From assembly GCA_019745195.1 (NCBI GenBank), contig JAIETL010000005.1:86381-150380 (forward strand): a stretch of 64,000 bases of DNA. The letters run 5' to 3'. Positions within the stretch are counted from its first letter, which is position 1; the number at the start of each line of letters is the position of its first letter. The stretch comes from Beijerinckiaceae bacterium (GTDB taxonomy: Bacteria; Pseudomonadota; Alphaproteobacteria; Rhizobiales; Beijerinckiaceae). The notes below the pieces were generated by a model that ran no database searches, was not told the DNA's origin, and saw only the letters and a list, made by a program, of their open reading frames with translations. The position numbers and the translations under genes are program-made. Shown here piece by piece: positions 49,981 to 59,783 of this stretch.

Positions 49981-50056
49981 CGTCTTTGCGAGCGTAGCGA
50001 AGCAATCCAGAGGTTTGCGCGAGACGCTGGATTGCTTCGCTGCGCTCGCAAAGACG
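49981..50056. repeat. Palindromic element A, copy 4 (variant ends)
   Basis: Begins CGTCTTTGCGAGC and ends GCTCGCAAAGACG, whereas the other A copies have ATTG/CAAT at these places. Both arms changed together, so pairing is kept. It lies between two convergent genes and may serve as a bidirectional terminator. Confidence 0.92.
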
Positions 50057-50063
50057 GATATGT

Positions 50064-50447
50064 TCAAGCCGCGCAGACCGACTCGATCTTGCTCTTCAGT
50101 GTCTGCGCGTTGAACGGCTTGACGATGTAGTTGTTCACGCCGGCTTTCTTGGCGGCGATGACGTTCTCGGTCTTCGATTCGGCGGTGACGATGATGAAAG
50201 GCGTATCCGAGAGCTTTTCTTCCTCGCGGACGCGGCGCAGAAGCTCGAAGCCGGTCATCGGCTCCATGTTCCAGTCCGAGATCACGAGGCCGTACTTCTT
50301 GTCGCGCATCTTCTCGATCGCGGCCGAGCCGTCCGAGGCGTCGTCGACATTCTCGAATCCGAGCTGCTTCAGCAGGTTGCGGATGATCCGGACCATCGTC
50401 TGGTAGTCGTCGACCACGAGGATCGGCATGGAGGGGTCGAGAGCCAT
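50064..50447 (-). CDS. CheY-like single-domain response regulator
   Basis: Receiver-only protein (127 aa). The acidic pair Asp13-Asp14 (VVDDYQTM), phospho-acceptor Asp58 (VISDWNM), the Thr of IIVTAES and Lys of IVKPFNAQ are all present, so it should be phosphorylated. GGAGC seven bases before the ATG at 50447 fixes the start; a longer frame to 50522 gives an Arg-rich leader and is unlikely. The MEPMTGFELLRRVR segment is close to CheY of chemotaxis systems. No kinase or flagellar gene is adjacent, so the pathway is open. Confidence 0.93.
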   Translation of the reverse strand: MALDPSMPILVVDDYQTMVRIIRNLLKQLGFENVDDASDGSAAIEKMRDKKYGLVISDWNMEPMTGFELLRRVREEEKLSDTPFIIVTAESKTENVIAAKKAGVNNYIVKPFNAQTLKSKIESVCAA

Positions 50448-50728
50448 TCTGGTGCTCCAAGCGTCGCGGATGCATCGCAGGCGGAAACCTGCGCGACGCC
50501 GCCTTCGCAAGGCAGCGTCCATAGGTCAACGGTCTTAGACCAGCGGCGTTTCAAAGCCGTTAATCGAAAGCCTGAGTGACGCTGGGGCACGAGGCGACGA
50601 GCGTGGGAACCGCGCGCCGTTCCAAAGTTCAATGGCGCGGCCGGCGGGCGCGTGAGAGGCTTCGCCGATCGCAATCCACGCGTTATGGTGGCGCCAAGCG
50701 CCCCGTTTCGCCAGTCCGGCCGGGAACG

Positions 50729-51169
50729 ATGACGAAGACGCTCTATCAGGTCCATGCCTTCGAGGATCTGGCGCTCGGCCAGAGCGAGAGCCTGATGCGC
50801 ACGGTGATGGAGCGCGACATCTCGCTCTTCGCCGACCTCTCGGGCGACGCCAATCCGATCCATCTCTGCGACCGTTATGCCGCAAACACCCGCTTCGGCC
50901 AGCGCATCGCCCATGGCATGCTGACCGCGAGCCTGGTCTCGGCGCTGCTCGGCACGCGCCTGCCGGGACCGGGCGCGGTCTATCTCTCGCAGACGCTGAC
51001 CTTCCTCGCGCCCGTCAAGATCGGCGATGTCGTCACCGCGCGCGTCGAGGTCGTCGAACTCGTGGCCGAGCGCCGGCGCGCCCGGCTGTTCTGCGAATGC
51101 CTCGTCGATGGCAAGGCGGTGCTGGAGGGCGAGGCCTGGGTCGCCCTGCCGCCGTCGCGCCCGGCTTGA
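50729..51169 (+). CDS. MaoC family (R)-enoyl-CoA hydratase-like protein
   Basis: Hot-dog-fold protein (146 aa). The hydratase catalytic pair is visible in LSGDANPIHLCD (Asp40, His45), followed by FGQRIAHGMLTASLVSALLGTRLPGPG, typical of MaoC/PhaJ-like proteins. It would hydrate trans-2-enoyl-CoA to (R)-3-hydroxyacyl-CoA, a branch to polyhydroxyalkanoate; substrate length is unknown. ATG at 50729 with CGGGAA upstream was chosen over a longer frame from 50576. Confidence 0.92.
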   Translation: MTKTLYQVHAFEDLALGQSESLMRTVMERDISLFADLSGDANPIHLCDRYAANTRFGQRIAHGMLTASLVSALLGTRLPGPGAVYLSQTLTFLAPVKIGDVVTARVEVVELVAERRRARLFCECLVDGKAVLEGEAWVALPPSRPA

Positions 51170-51242
51170 CGCATCCGCCGGCTTGGGGCCAAACAGCGCC
51201 GCGCGGGGCTTGAAGCCCCGGCATTCCGGACGCTGAGCCACG

Positions 51243-52226
51243 ATGACATCCCCCGCCGACGCGATTTCGGCCGCGCCGCACATCGCCTTCGTGATCGACC
51301 TCGCCAAGCCCGTGCCCGCCGATCTGCGCGGCGCGGTGATCGCGCTCGGCAATTTCGACGGCGTCCATCGCGGCCATGCCGAACTGGCGCGCAAGGCGGT
51401 CGAACTCGGCGAGCGACTGGGCCGCAAGCCTGCGGCGCTGACCTTCGAGCCGCATCCGCGCAGCGTTTTCAGACCCGACCAGCCGGTGTTCCGGCTGACG
51501 CCGCCGGCGATCAAGACCGAGCTTCTGGCCTCGGTCGGCCTGCCGACCACCTTCATCCTGCCCTTCGACCGCGAGATCGCGGCGATCGAGGCGAAAGCCT
51601 TCATCGACGATCTGCTGCTCGGCCGGCTCGGCGCGGCGGGCCTCGTCTGTGGCTATGATTTCCATTTCGGCAAGGGCAGGGCGGGTTCGCCGGAGATGCT
51701 GCAGGCCCACTGCGAGGCGGAAGGCGTGCCCGTCGTCATCGTGCCGCCCTTCGCCTTTGCCGGCGAGCCGGTCTCCTCGACGCTGGTGCGCGATGCTCTC
51801 AGCCAAGGCGACGTCGCCCGCGCCGCCGATCTGCTCGGCCGGCCCTGGTTCGTGCGCGGAGCCGTCGTCCATGGCGAGAAGCGCGGCCGCGACCTCGGCT
51901 ATCCCACCGCCAACATGCATCTGGCCCGTGACTGCAAGCTGCGCCATGGCATCTATGCCGTTCGCATGAAGATCGACGGCCGCTGGCATGATGGCGTCGC
52001 GAGCTTCGGCAGCCGCCCGACCTTCGACGACGGCCCGCCCAAGCTCGAAACCTTCGTTTTCGACTTCTCCGGCGATCTCTATGGCAAACAGGTCGATGTC
52101 GCCTTTGTCGCCTGGCTGCGGGCCGAGGCGAAGTTCGAGACGCTCGATGCGCTGATCGTGCAGATGAACGCCGACAGCGCCGCGGCGCGCGACATCCTGG
52201 GCAAATCGCCGCCCTTCCTTCCGTAA
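51243..52226 (+). CDS. ribF: Bifunctional riboflavin kinase / FAD synthetase RibF
   Basis: RibF (327 aa) phosphorylates riboflavin to FMN and adenylylates FMN to FAD. The N-terminal nucleotidyltransferase has IALGNFDGVHRGHAEL and a SSTLVRDALSQGDV motif; the C-terminal kinase domain begins VVHGEKRGRDLGYPTANMHL and has GIYAVRMKIDGRWHDGVASFG. Placed upstream of ileS and lspA, the order found in many bacteria. No FMN riboswitch is seen upstream. Confidence 0.96.
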   Translation: MTSPADAISAAPHIAFVIDLAKPVPADLRGAVIALGNFDGVHRGHAELARKAVELGERLGRKPAALTFEPHPRSVFRPDQPVFRLTPPAIKTELLASVGLPTTFILPFDREIAAIEAKAFIDDLLLGRLGAAGLVCGYDFHFGKGRAGSPEMLQAHCEAEGVPVVIVPPFAFAGEPVSSTLVRDALSQGDVARAADLLGRPWFVRGAVVHGEKRGRDLGYPTANMHLARDCKLRHGIYAVRMKIDGRWHDGVASFGSRPTFDDGPPKLETFVFDFSGDLYGKQVDVAFVAWLRAEAKFETLDALIVQMNADSAAARDILGKSPPFLP

Positions 52227-52435
52227 GCCGCCTTTGCTAGAAGCGCTCCATGTCCGCTCATCGCGTCATGATCATACCGCCCCGGCGAATTACGGGCCCG
52301 GCCGCCGCCCCGCGCTGAAAGCAGCGCGGGCGTCAGCGCAGGCCGGGATGACATAAAGCCTTCCCCAATTCATCACGGACTTAAGCGCCGCGCCACCGCA
52401 GATGGCCCGCTCGTCCATTGCCCGAGCCGGACGAC
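52227..52435. other. Gap between ribF and ileS with a decayed repeat-like hairpin
   Basis: About 209 bases. A hairpin CCCGCGCT-GAAAG-AGCGCGGG-like segment near 52310-52332 and a following GCCGGGATGAC look like the right half of a palindromic element such as F, without a matching left half. No T-box-like leader or gene was recognised. Confidence 0.4.
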
Positions 52436-55400
52436 ATGACCGACAAGCCAGCCGAGACGATCGACTATTCCAGCACCCTGTTCCTGCCGCAGACCGAGTT
52501 CCCGATGCGGGCGGGCCTGCCGCAGCGCGAGCCGGAACTGCTCGCCCGCTGGGCGCGGATCGACCTCTACCGCAAGCTGCGCGAGGCGGCACAGGGCCGC
52601 GACCGCTTCATCCTGCATGATGGCCCGCCCTATGCGAACGGCAACATCCATATCGGCCATGCGCTCAACAAGGTGCTCAAGGACCTCGTCACGCGCTCGC
52701 AGCAGATGCTCGGCCACGATTCCAACTACGTGCCGGGCTGGGACTGCCACGGCCTGCCGATCGAGTGGAAGATCGAGGAGCAGTACCGCGCCAAGGGCCT
52801 GAACAAGGACGACGTGCCGGTCGTCGAGTTCCGCAAGGAATGCCGCGCCTTCGCCGAGCACTGGGTCTCGGTGCAGCGCGAGGAATTCAAGCGGCTGGGC
52901 GTCGAGGGCGACTGGGACGACCCCTATCTGACCATGGCCTTCGGGGCCGAGGCGCAGATCGCTCGCGAGATCATGAAATTCGCCGAGACCGGCCAGCTCT
53001 ATCGCGGCTCCAAGCCGGTGATGTGGTCCGTGGTCGAGAAGACCGCGCTCGCCGAGGCCGAGGTCGAGTACGAGGAGCATACGAGCGATACGGTGTTCGT
53101 GGCGTTTCCTTTGAGACAGGCAATGACAGGCGACATGGGTGCAACCCCATGGCCGGAGATTTGGAAGTCCGCCGAGGAGCTGGCTAACTCATCTATTGTT
53201 ATCTGGACCACGACGCCTTGGACGATGCCGGGAAACCGCGCGATCTCGTTCCACAACAAGATCGCCTACGGCCTTTATCGCGTTACCGCTGCGCCAGAGC
53301 AGAATTGGGCGAAGGTCGGCGCGACCTACATCCTCGCCAAGAATTTAGCCGAGTCCGTCTTCAAGGCCGCCAAGGTCGATGCCTTCGAACTTGTTTCGGA
53401 CGTGCCGGCCGATGCTTTCGCTGGCATCATCGCCGCCCACCCCCTGCGCGGCCAAGGCTACGACTTCGACGTCCCCCTCCTCGACGGCGACCATGTCACC
53501 GACGAGGCCGGCACCGGCTTCGTCCACACCGCGCCGGGCCATGGTCGGGAAGACTTCGACATCTGGATGGCCAACGGCCGGCAGTTGCAGGCGCGCGGCA
53601 TCGACACCCACATCCCTTACACCGTCGATGCCGATGGCCGCTTCACCAAGGACGCTCCCGGTTTCGAGGGCGCTCAGGTCATCACCGACAAGGGCGAGAA
53701 GGGCGACGCCAACGAGGCCGTCATCAAGGCGCTCGCCGCCAGCGGAAACCTCGTCGCGCGCGGCCGGCTGAAGCACCAGTACCCGCATAGCTGGCGCTCG
53801 AAGAAGCCGGTGATCTTCCGCAACACGCCGCAATGGTTCATCGCCATGGACAAGCCGATCGGCTCCTTCCCTTCTCCCCTTGCGGGAGAAGGTGGCGCGG
53901 CGCGAAGCGCCGTGACGGATGAGGGGTCTCTCGACCTCTCCGGAAAGGCCGCGACCACCCCTCATCCGTCTGCTGCGCAGACAGCTTCTCCCGCAAGGGG
54001 AGAAGGGGAGCCCGCGCCGTCCCTCGGCGGCAATGTCGACACCCTGCGCAACCGCGCTCTTCGCGCGATCAAGGACACCCAATGGGTGCCGGCCGCCGGC
54101 GAGAACCGCATCAACGGCATGATCGCCAACCGCCCGGACTGGGTGGTCTCGCGCCAGCGCGCCTGGGGCGTGCCGATCACCGTCTTCGTCGAGAAGGAGA
54201 GCGGTGCGATCCTCGTCGATGCGAAGGTGAACGCCGCGATCGCCGAGGCCTTCGAGGCGGAAGGGGCCGACGCCTGGTTCACCGACACCGACGGCGCGCG
54301 CTTCCTGAAACCATTCGGCTACGATCCGGCCAAGTACGAGCGGGTCACCGACGTGCTCGACGTCTGGTTCGATTCAGGCTCCACCCACGCCTTCACGCTG
54401 GAAAAGCGGCCCGATCTGCGCGCCCGCCGGCGCGGCGACGGCGGCAATGACCGCGTGATGTATCTCGAAGGCTCGGACCAGCATCGCGGCTGGTTCCATT
54501 CCTCGCTGCTCGAAAGCTGCGGCACACGTGGCCGCGCCCCCTACGACATCGTGCTGACGCACGGCTTCTGCCTCGACGAGAAGGGCGAGAAGATGTCGAA
54601 GTCGAAGGGCAACGTCACCGCCCCGCAGGACATCATCAAGGATTCGGGCGCCGACATCCTGCGCCTCTGGGTCGCGGCGGCCGATTATTCCGACGATCTG
54701 CGCATCGGCAAGGAGATCCTCAAGACCTTCGTCGAGACCTATCGGAAACTCCGCAACACCACGCGCTGGATGCTCGGCACGCTCGCCCATTTCAGCGAGG
54801 ACATCCGCGTCGCCGAGCCGCAGACCATGCCGGAACTGGAGCGGCTGATGCTGCACCGGCTGGCCGAGCTCGGCCCGCAGGTGGAGGAGGCTTACGCGAC
54901 CTACGACTACAAGAAGGTCGTGAACCTGCTCTCGCAGTTCATGAACACCGAACTCTCGGCCTTCTATTTCGACATCCGCAAGGACGCGCTCTATTGCGAT
55001 CCCCTGTCGAGCCATGTCCGCAAGAGCGCGCTGACCGTGGTCGATCATTTGTTCCGCTGCCTGGCCACCTGGCTCGCGCCGATCCTCGTCTTCACCACGG
55101 AAGAAGCGTGGCTGGAGCGTTACCCCGAGGCGAAGAGCCTCGACGGCTCGGTCCATCTCGAACTCTTCGCCAAGGCTCCGGCAAGCTGGCTCGATCCCGA
55201 ACTCGCCGAGCGCTGGGCCAAGATCCGCAAGGTCCGCCGCGTCGTCACCGGCGCGCTCGAACTGGAGCGCGCCGCCAAGCGGCTCGGCTCCTCGCTGGAG
55301 GCCGCGCCGGAGGTGTTCGTCTCCGATCCAGACCTGTTCGCGGCGCTGTCGGGGGCCGATCTCGCCGAGATCAGCATCACCTCGACGATTCTGGTGCGCA

Positions 55401-55594
55401 ACGGCGAAGGCCCGGCGGACGCCTTCCGCCTGCCGGATGTTCCCGGCGTCGCGGTCGTGCCGGCGCGGGCCAGCGGCGTGAAGTGCGCCCGCTCCTGGAA
55501 GTATTTCGATCCCGCGACGGCCGATGCGGCCTGGCCGGCGGTGACGCCGCGCGACGCCAAGGCGCTCCGCGAACTCGGGACGCGCGCAGCATGA
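52436..55594 (+). CDS. ileS: Isoleucyl-tRNA synthetase with in-frame palindromic insertion
   Basis: Class I synthetase (1052 aa from ATG 52436; TTG 52418 is less likely) that charges tRNA-Ile. HIGH is residues 72-75, KMSKS is 719-723, and the CP1 editing region has [14 protein letters not shown] and [16 protein letters not shown]. Residues about 478-525 are encoded by a full palindromic element D and replace a short loop between [10 protein letters not shown] and the [10 protein letters not shown] segment. The frame stays open through the element, so the enzyme should be made with a roughly 45-residue extra loop. A stretch near 53080-53330 is also visibly less GC-rich than the rest. It precedes lspA. 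Confidence 0.96.
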   Translation: MTDKPAETIDYSSTLFLPQTEFPMRAGLPQREPELLARWARIDLYRKLREAAQGRDRFILHDGPPYANGNIHIGHALNKVLKDLVTRSQQMLGHDSNYVPGWDCHGLPIEWKIEEQYRAKGLNKDDVPVVEFRKECRAFAEHWVSVQREEFKRLGVEGDWDDPYLTMAFGAEAQIAREIMKFAETGQLYRGSKPVMWSVVEKTALAEAEVEYEEHTSDTVFVAFPLRQAMTGDMGATPWPEIWKSAEELANSSIVIWTTTPWTMPGNRAISFHNKIAYGLYRVTAAPEQNWAKVGATYILAKNLAESVFKAAKVDAFELVSDVPADAFAGIIAAHPLRGQGYDFDVPLLDGDHVTDEAGTGFVHTAPGHGREDFDIWMANGRQLQARGIDTHIPYTVDADGRFTKDAPGFEGAQVITDKGEKGDANEAVIKALAASGNLVARGRLKHQYPHSWRSKKPVIFRNTPQWFIAMDKPIGSFPSPLAGEGGAARSAVTDEGSLDLSGKAATTPHPSAAQTASPARGEGEPAPSLGGNVDTLRNRALRAIKDTQWVPAAGENRINGMIANRPDWVVSRQRAWGVPITVFVEKESGAILVDAKVNAAIAEAFEAEGADAWFTDTDGARFLKPFGYDPAKYERVTDVLDVWFDSGSTHAFTLEKRPDLRARRRGDGGNDRVMYLEGSDQHRGWFHSSLLESCGTRGRAPYDIVLTHGFCLDEKGEKMSKSKGNVTAPQDIIKDSGADILRLWVAAADYSDDLRIGKEILKTFVETYRKLRNTTRWMLGTLAHFSEDIRVAEPQTMPELERLMLHRLAELGPQVEEAYATYDYKKVVNLLSQFMNTELSAFYFDIRKDALYCDPLSSHVRKSALTVVDHLFRCLATWLAPILVFTTEEAWLERYPEAKSLDGSVHLELFAKAPASWLDPELAERWAKIRKVRRVVTGALELERAAKRLGSSLEAAPEVFVSDPDLFAALSGADLAEISITSTILVRNGEGPADAFRLPDVPGVAVVPARASGVKCARSWKYFDPATADAAWPAVTPRDAKALRELGTRAA
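53869..54008. repeat. Palindromic element D, copy inside ileS
   Basis: Perfect 21-bp end arms CTTCTCCCCTTGCGGGAGAAG (53871-53891) and its reverse complement (53985-54005), side hairpins GGCGC-GAA-GCGCC and TCTG-CTGCG-CAGA, and inner stem GACGGATGAGGGG / CCCCTCATCCGTC. It lacks in-frame stops in the ileS frame. Confidence 0.95.
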
Positions 55595-55601
55595 GTACCT
55601 T

Positions 55602-55757
55602 CTGTCATTCCGGGGCTCGGCAAAGCCGAGAACCAGGAACCCACGGCCGGGCGGACCGCCAGACCTCGCGCCGGCCGTGCGGATTTCGGGAAGGCGAAGG
55701 GTTTCGCCTCGTCGTGGGTTCCAGGTTCTCCGCTGGCGCGGAGCCCCGGAATGACAG
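55602..55757. repeat. Palindromic element G
   Basis: Outer stem CTGTCATTCCGGGG and complement, side hairpins CTCGGC-AAA-GCCGAG and CTCCGC-TGGC-GCGGAG, inner stem AACCAGGAACCCACG / CGTGGGTTCCAGGTT. It lies between ileS and lspA; no second copy is in this window. Confidence 0.9.
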
Positions 55758-55766
55758 GAGAACGGC

Positions 55767-56249
55767 ATGAGGCCCAACCGCTGCCTCGGCCTCGCCATCG
55801 TCGTGATCGTCTTCGCGCTCGATCAGGCGAGCAAGCTCTGGCTGCTGTTTTCGGTCGGCCTCGCCGAGAACGGCCCCTTTTCCGTGCTGCCTTTCATGGA
55901 TATCGTGCTGGCCTGGAACCGGGGCATCTCCTACGGCCTGTTCCAGCAATACAGCGATCTCGGGCGCTGGGGGCTGGTCGCGATCTCCTTCGTCGCCGCG
56001 GTCTGGCTCGGTCGCTGGATGTGGCGCGAGCCGCGCCGGCTGACCGTTGTCGCGCTGGCGCTGATCATCGGCGGCGCGCTCGGCAACGGCGTCGACCGCG
56101 CGGTCTACGGCGCGGTCGTCGACTTCGTCCACCTGCATTGGGGCCGCTTCAGCTGGTACATCTTCAACGTCGCCGATGCGGCCATCGTTGTCGGGGTCGC
56201 TGCGCTCCTGTATGAATCGTTCCGCCCGGCTGCTAAGGCTGCGAGCTGA
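55767..56249 (+). CDS. lspA: Lipoprotein signal peptidase LspA
   Basis: Inner-membrane aspartyl protease (160 aa) that removes signal peptides from lipoproteins. Four helices; the catalytic aspartates are Asp119 in RAVYGAVVDF and Asp137 in FNVADAAI. The N-terminal DQASKLW and mid LAWNRGISYGLF (usually N-x-G-x-A/S-F/W-G) blocks fit. It follows ileS after a palindromic element, the usual ileS-lspA order. Confidence 0.95.
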   Translation: MRPNRCLGLAIVVIVFALDQASKLWLLFSVGLAENGPFSVLPFMDIVLAWNRGISYGLFQQYSDLGRWGLVAISFVAAVWLGRWMWREPRRLTVVALALIIGGALGNGVDRAVYGAVVDFVHLHWGRFSWYIFNVADAAIVVGVAALLYESFRPAAKAAS

Positions 56250-56328
56250 AAAGCGGACTTCGCCATCGTTTCGCCGCGCGCATGCGGTTGAGACGTAGGG
56301 CCAAGGATCGTCCAAGGGAGATAACCAG

Positions 56329-56967
56329 ATGGCAAATCGCGCTTCGCGTGTTCTGCTCGCCGGCGGCCTGTTGCTTGCGGCCCAGCCCGCCTTCGCCCAG
56401 GAAGGCCTGCTCTTCAAGAACATCATGGAAGGCGTCATCGGCAAGCGCGGCGGCGAGGACATCGAGTATCGCGAGCGTCCGCCGCTGGTCGTTCCGCCCG
56501 GCTCAGCCCTGCCGCGCCCGCAGGAGCCCGCCAGCGCCCGCACCGCCGCCTGGCCCAACGATCCCGACGTCGCGCGTCGCAGGGAGGCCGCCGAGGCGCG
56601 CATCCTGCCCTTCACCGAAAGCGAGAAGACGCGCAACAACGCCTGGCTGAACCAGACCGAGCTTCGCCGCGGCCCGGCGGCGCGCGCCACGGGCCGCCCG
56701 GTCGTGGTCGAGGAGCTCAGCAACTCCAACAACCAGATCGAGCCGATCCGCCGCGCCAAGGAAGAGGCCGCCCGCCGTGGCCAGGAGGATCTGGCGCAGC
56801 TCAACTACGGCTCCGAGCCGCCGCGCCGCCTGCTGACCGAGCCGCCGGTCGGCTACCGCCGCCCCGCAGGCTCCGCCCCGGTCGGCCCCGGCCAGAGCGG
56901 CCCGCAGGAGGACAAGCAGGCTGTCGGCCAGCGCGAATTCCTGATCGGCACGACGCCGCTGCAATAG
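56329..56967 (+). CDS. Exported protein of unknown function
   Basis: Protein of 212 aa with a signal peptide (MANRASRVLLAGGLLLAAQP, cleavage after AFA). The mature part starts QEGLLFKNIMEGVIGKRG, then a conserved-looking IEYRERPPLVVPPGSALPRP stretch reminiscent of DUF3035-type proteins that follow lspA in other alphaproteobacteria; the rest is Arg/Glu/Pro-rich and probably disordered. No lipobox Cys is present. GGGAG precedes the ATG. Position between lspA and two M16 peptidases suggests an envelope role, by context only. Confidence 0.8.
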   Translation: MANRASRVLLAGGLLLAAQPAFAQEGLLFKNIMEGVIGKRGGEDIEYRERPPLVVPPGSALPRPQEPASARTAAWPNDPDVARRREAAEARILPFTESEKTRNNAWLNQTELRRGPAARATGRPVVVEELSNSNNQIEPIRRAKEEAARRGQEDLAQLNYGSEPPRRLLTEPPVGYRRPAGSAPVGPGQSGPQEDKQAVGQREFLIGTTPLQ

Positions 56968-57087
56968 GCCGGCCAGCGCGTCCGCCATCGGCCCCCCGCG
57001 CCTCTGGCGCGAGGGCGTTCGCAGCCCTATTTCGCATGATGCGCCGGCTCCGGCGTGTCCGCCATCAGGAGACGGCGCAAGGTGAAC

Positions 57088-58374
57088 ATGCATTCGCGTC
57101 CGAGCCAGGCCGCCCAGCCCGTGGAATCCTTCCGGCTGGAGAACGGGCTGGCCGTCGTCGTCGTTCCCGACCGGCGCGCTCCCGTCGTCACCCACATGGT
57201 CTGGTATCGCAACGGCTCCGCCGACGATCCGGCGGGCAAGTCTGGCATCGCCCATTTTCTCGAACATCTGATGTTCAAGGGCACGGCCAAATGGCCGGCG
57301 GGCGAATTTTCCAAGATCGTCGCCGGTTTCGGCGGGCAGGAGAACGCCTTCACCTCCTTCGACTACACCGCCTATTTCCAGCGCGTGCCGAAGCAGCATT
57401 TGCGCGCCATGATGGATTACGAGGCCGACCGGATGACGGGGCTGGCCTTCGAGGAGAGCGTCGTTGCGCCTGAGCGCGACGTGGTGCTCGAAGAGCGCAA
57501 GATGCGCGTCGATTCAGACCCGGCCGCCCAGCTCGGCGAGGAGTTTTCCTCGGCGCTCTTCGTGCATCATCCTTACGGCACGCCGATCATCGGCTGGGAG
57601 CACGAGATCGAAGGTCTCGATCGGCAGGACGCCTTCGCCTATTACCAGCGCTTCTACACGCCCGAAAACGCGATCCTCGTGGTCGCCGGCGACACCGACG
57701 CGGCCGAGGTGCGCGCTCTGGCTGAGGCCAGCTACGGCGCGATACCCGCGCGCGGCGAGACGCCGGTTCGCAAACGCCCCGCCGAGCCCGATCCGCGCGC
57801 CGCGCGCCGGGTCGCATTGTCCGACCCGCGCGTGCATCAGCCCTCGCTCAGGCGCGGCTGGCTGACGCCGACCTACAATGCGGGCGAGCGGACCGAGGTC
57901 TTCGCGCTGGAGATCGCAGCCGAGATCCTCGGCGGCGGCACGACCTCGCGGCTCTATCGCAGCCTCTGCGTCGAGCAGGAGATCGCGGCGGGGGCCAGCG
58001 CCTATTTCATGGGTTCGATGGTCGATCGCGCCGCCTTCCAGATCTCGGTCAGTCCGCGTCCGGGTGTCGGGATGGACGCGCTGGAGGCCGGACTGGACGG
58101 GGCGCTGGCGCTCTTTCTTGCTGAGGGGCCGAGCGAGATCGAACTCACGCGCGCAAAAACGCGCCTGATCGCCGAGACGATCTTCGCCCGCGACAGCCAG
58201 TCCTCGCTGGCGCGCACCTTCGGGGCCTCGCTCGCCGTCGGCGAAACGGTCGAGGACGTACTCGCCTGGCCGGACCGGATCGAGACCGTCACCCGCGACG
58301 CCGTCATCAAGGCCGTGCGCCGCTATCTCAGGCCCGACCGCTCGGTCACCGGCCTGCTGCTGCCGGCGGCCTGA
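57088..58374 (+). CDS. M16 family zinc metallopeptidase (catalytic subunit)
   Basis: Pitrilysin-type peptidase (428 aa from ATG 57088; GTG 57055 would add 11 residues). The inverted zinc motif HFLEH is at residues 56-60, with the downstream Glu in APERDVVLEERKMRVD. The family halves follow, with LRRGWLTPTYNAG and a C-terminal half. Together with the next gene it should form a heterodimeric processing peptidase, as in other alphaproteobacteria. The N-terminus lacks a clear signal peptide, so the compartment is uncertain. Confidence 0.93.
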   Translation: MHSRPSQAAQPVESFRLENGLAVVVVPDRRAPVVTHMVWYRNGSADDPAGKSGIAHFLEHLMFKGTAKWPAGEFSKIVAGFGGQENAFTSFDYTAYFQRVPKQHLRAMMDYEADRMTGLAFEESVVAPERDVVLEERKMRVDSDPAAQLGEEFSSALFVHHPYGTPIIGWEHEIEGLDRQDAFAYYQRFYTPENAILVVAGDTDAAEVRALAEASYGAIPARGETPVRKRPAEPDPRAARRVALSDPRVHQPSLRRGWLTPTYNAGERTEVFALEIAAEILGGGTTSRLYRSLCVEQEIAAGASAYFMGSMVDRAAFQISVSPRPGVGMDALEAGLDGALALFLAEGPSEIELTRAKTRLIAETIFARDSQSSLARTFGASLAVGETVEDVLAWPDRIETVTRDAVIKAVRRYLRPDRSVTGLLLPAA

Positions 58375-58437
58375 GGCCGGCTCCGTGCTTCTCAACGATC
58401 GCCGGGCGGACATGATCGCCGCCGACAGGAAACGCCG

Positions 58438-59748
58438 ATGAACGCGCCGATTGCCGCTCCTCTCTCCAGCCAGGATATCGCCGCCATCGCCGGGCCGTCC
58501 GTCACCGTCCAGAAGGTGCGCGGCGCCTGCGGCGTCGAGGCCTGGCTGGTCGAGGAGCACAGCCTGCCGCTGATCGCGCTCGATTTCGCCTTCGACGGCG
58601 GCGCGACACGCGACCCCGACAACGCGGCCGGCAGCGCCTATCTCGTGTCCGGCCTGCTCGACGAGGGCGCGGGCGATCTCGACGCCGAGGCCTTTCAGGG
58701 CGCGATGGCCGACCACGCCATCAATCTCGGCTTCGAGGCGCGCCGCGACGATTTCCACGGCAATCTCCAGACGCTGTCGCGCCATCGCGACACAGCCTTC
58801 GACCTGCTGGCTTTGGCGCTGCAGAAGCCGCGCTTCGACGTCGACGCCGTGGCGCGGGTGAAGTCGCAGGTCGTCGCCGGGCTGCAGCGTCAGGCCCAGA
58901 ACCCCGACACGCTCTGCCGCAACGCGCTCTACGCCACGGCCTTCCCCGGCCACGCCTATGGCCGCCCGGAGAAGGGCGATGTCGACAGCGTCTCGCGGCT
59001 GGAGGCGGACGGGCTGAAGGGCCTCTCGCGCGAGCTTCTGTCCCGCGCCGGCCTCAAGCTCGTCGTGGTCGGCGACATCACGGCCAGCGAACTGGCCCAG
59101 CGCATCGATGCGATCTTCGGCGCGCTTCCCGAGGGATCGCCGCGCCGGCTGCCAGCCGAGCCGCTGCCGATCCATGGCTTGGGCGAGACGCAGGTGATCG
59201 ATCTCGACGTACCGCAGACCGTGCTGCGCTTCGTCGCGCCGGGCCCGATGCGCAACGATCCCGATTTCATCGCCGCCAGCGTGCTGAACCACATCCTCGG
59301 CGGCTCGGCCTTCACCTCGCGCCTGTTCATGGAGGTGCGCGAGAAGCGCGGCCTCGCCTATGGCGTCTCCTCCAGCCTGCTGCCGATGCGCGAGAGCGCC
59401 ATGGTCGTCGGCGGCACCTCGACCCGCAACGACCGCGTCGCCGAATCGCTTGCCGTCATCCGTGAGGAAATGACGAAGCTCGCGCAGGAGGGGCCCAGCG
59501 AGCACGAGGTCGAGGAGGCCAAGCGCTACATCATCGGCTCCTATCCCCTGCGCTTCGACACCTCGCCCAAGATCGCGTCGGAACTGCTCGGGCTTGCGAT
59601 CTACGGCTTCGAGCCGGAGTTCCTGACCGAGCGCAACCGGCTCTTTGCCGAGGTCACGCTGGCCGACGTCAAGCGCGTTGCCGGGCGCCTGTTCGGCGAT
59701 CCGCGGCTGCTGGTGCAGGCGGTCGGGCGGCCCGTCGGGCTGGCGTGA
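58438..59748 (+). CDS. M16 family peptidase partner, non-catalytic
   Basis: Paralogue (436 aa) of the preceding peptidase. The position of the zinc motif reads AAGSAYLVSGLLDEGAG and has no HxxEH, so this subunit cannot bind the zinc; it fits the non-catalytic partner type. The C-terminal half with LNHILGGSAFTSRLFMEVREKRGLAYGVSS, which carries the conserved Arg/Tyr substrate-binding pair, is intact. It lies 63 bases downstream of the catalytic gene in the same operon. Confidence 0.93.
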   Translation: MNAPIAAPLSSQDIAAIAGPSVTVQKVRGACGVEAWLVEEHSLPLIALDFAFDGGATRDPDNAAGSAYLVSGLLDEGAGDLDAEAFQGAMADHAINLGFEARRDDFHGNLQTLSRHRDTAFDLLALALQKPRFDVDAVARVKSQVVAGLQRQAQNPDTLCRNALYATAFPGHAYGRPEKGDVDSVSRLEADGLKGLSRELLSRAGLKLVVVGDITASELAQRIDAIFGALPEGSPRRLPAEPLPIHGLGETQVIDLDVPQTVLRFVAPGPMRNDPDFIAASVLNHILGGSAFTSRLFMEVREKRGLAYGVSSSLLPMRESAMVVGGTSTRNDRVAESLAVIREEMTKLAQEGPSEHEVEEAKRYIIGSYPLRFDTSPKIASELLGLAIYGFEPEFLTERNRLFAEVTLADVKRVAGRLFGDPRLLVQAVGRPVGLA

Positions 59749-59783
59749 ACGCTTGCCACTTCGCTTCTTTCCAATGAAACTCT

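Noticed and set aside
50981..51242. FMN riboswitch before ribF
   Set aside because: No conserved RFN-element motifs; the upstream sequence is mostly coding.
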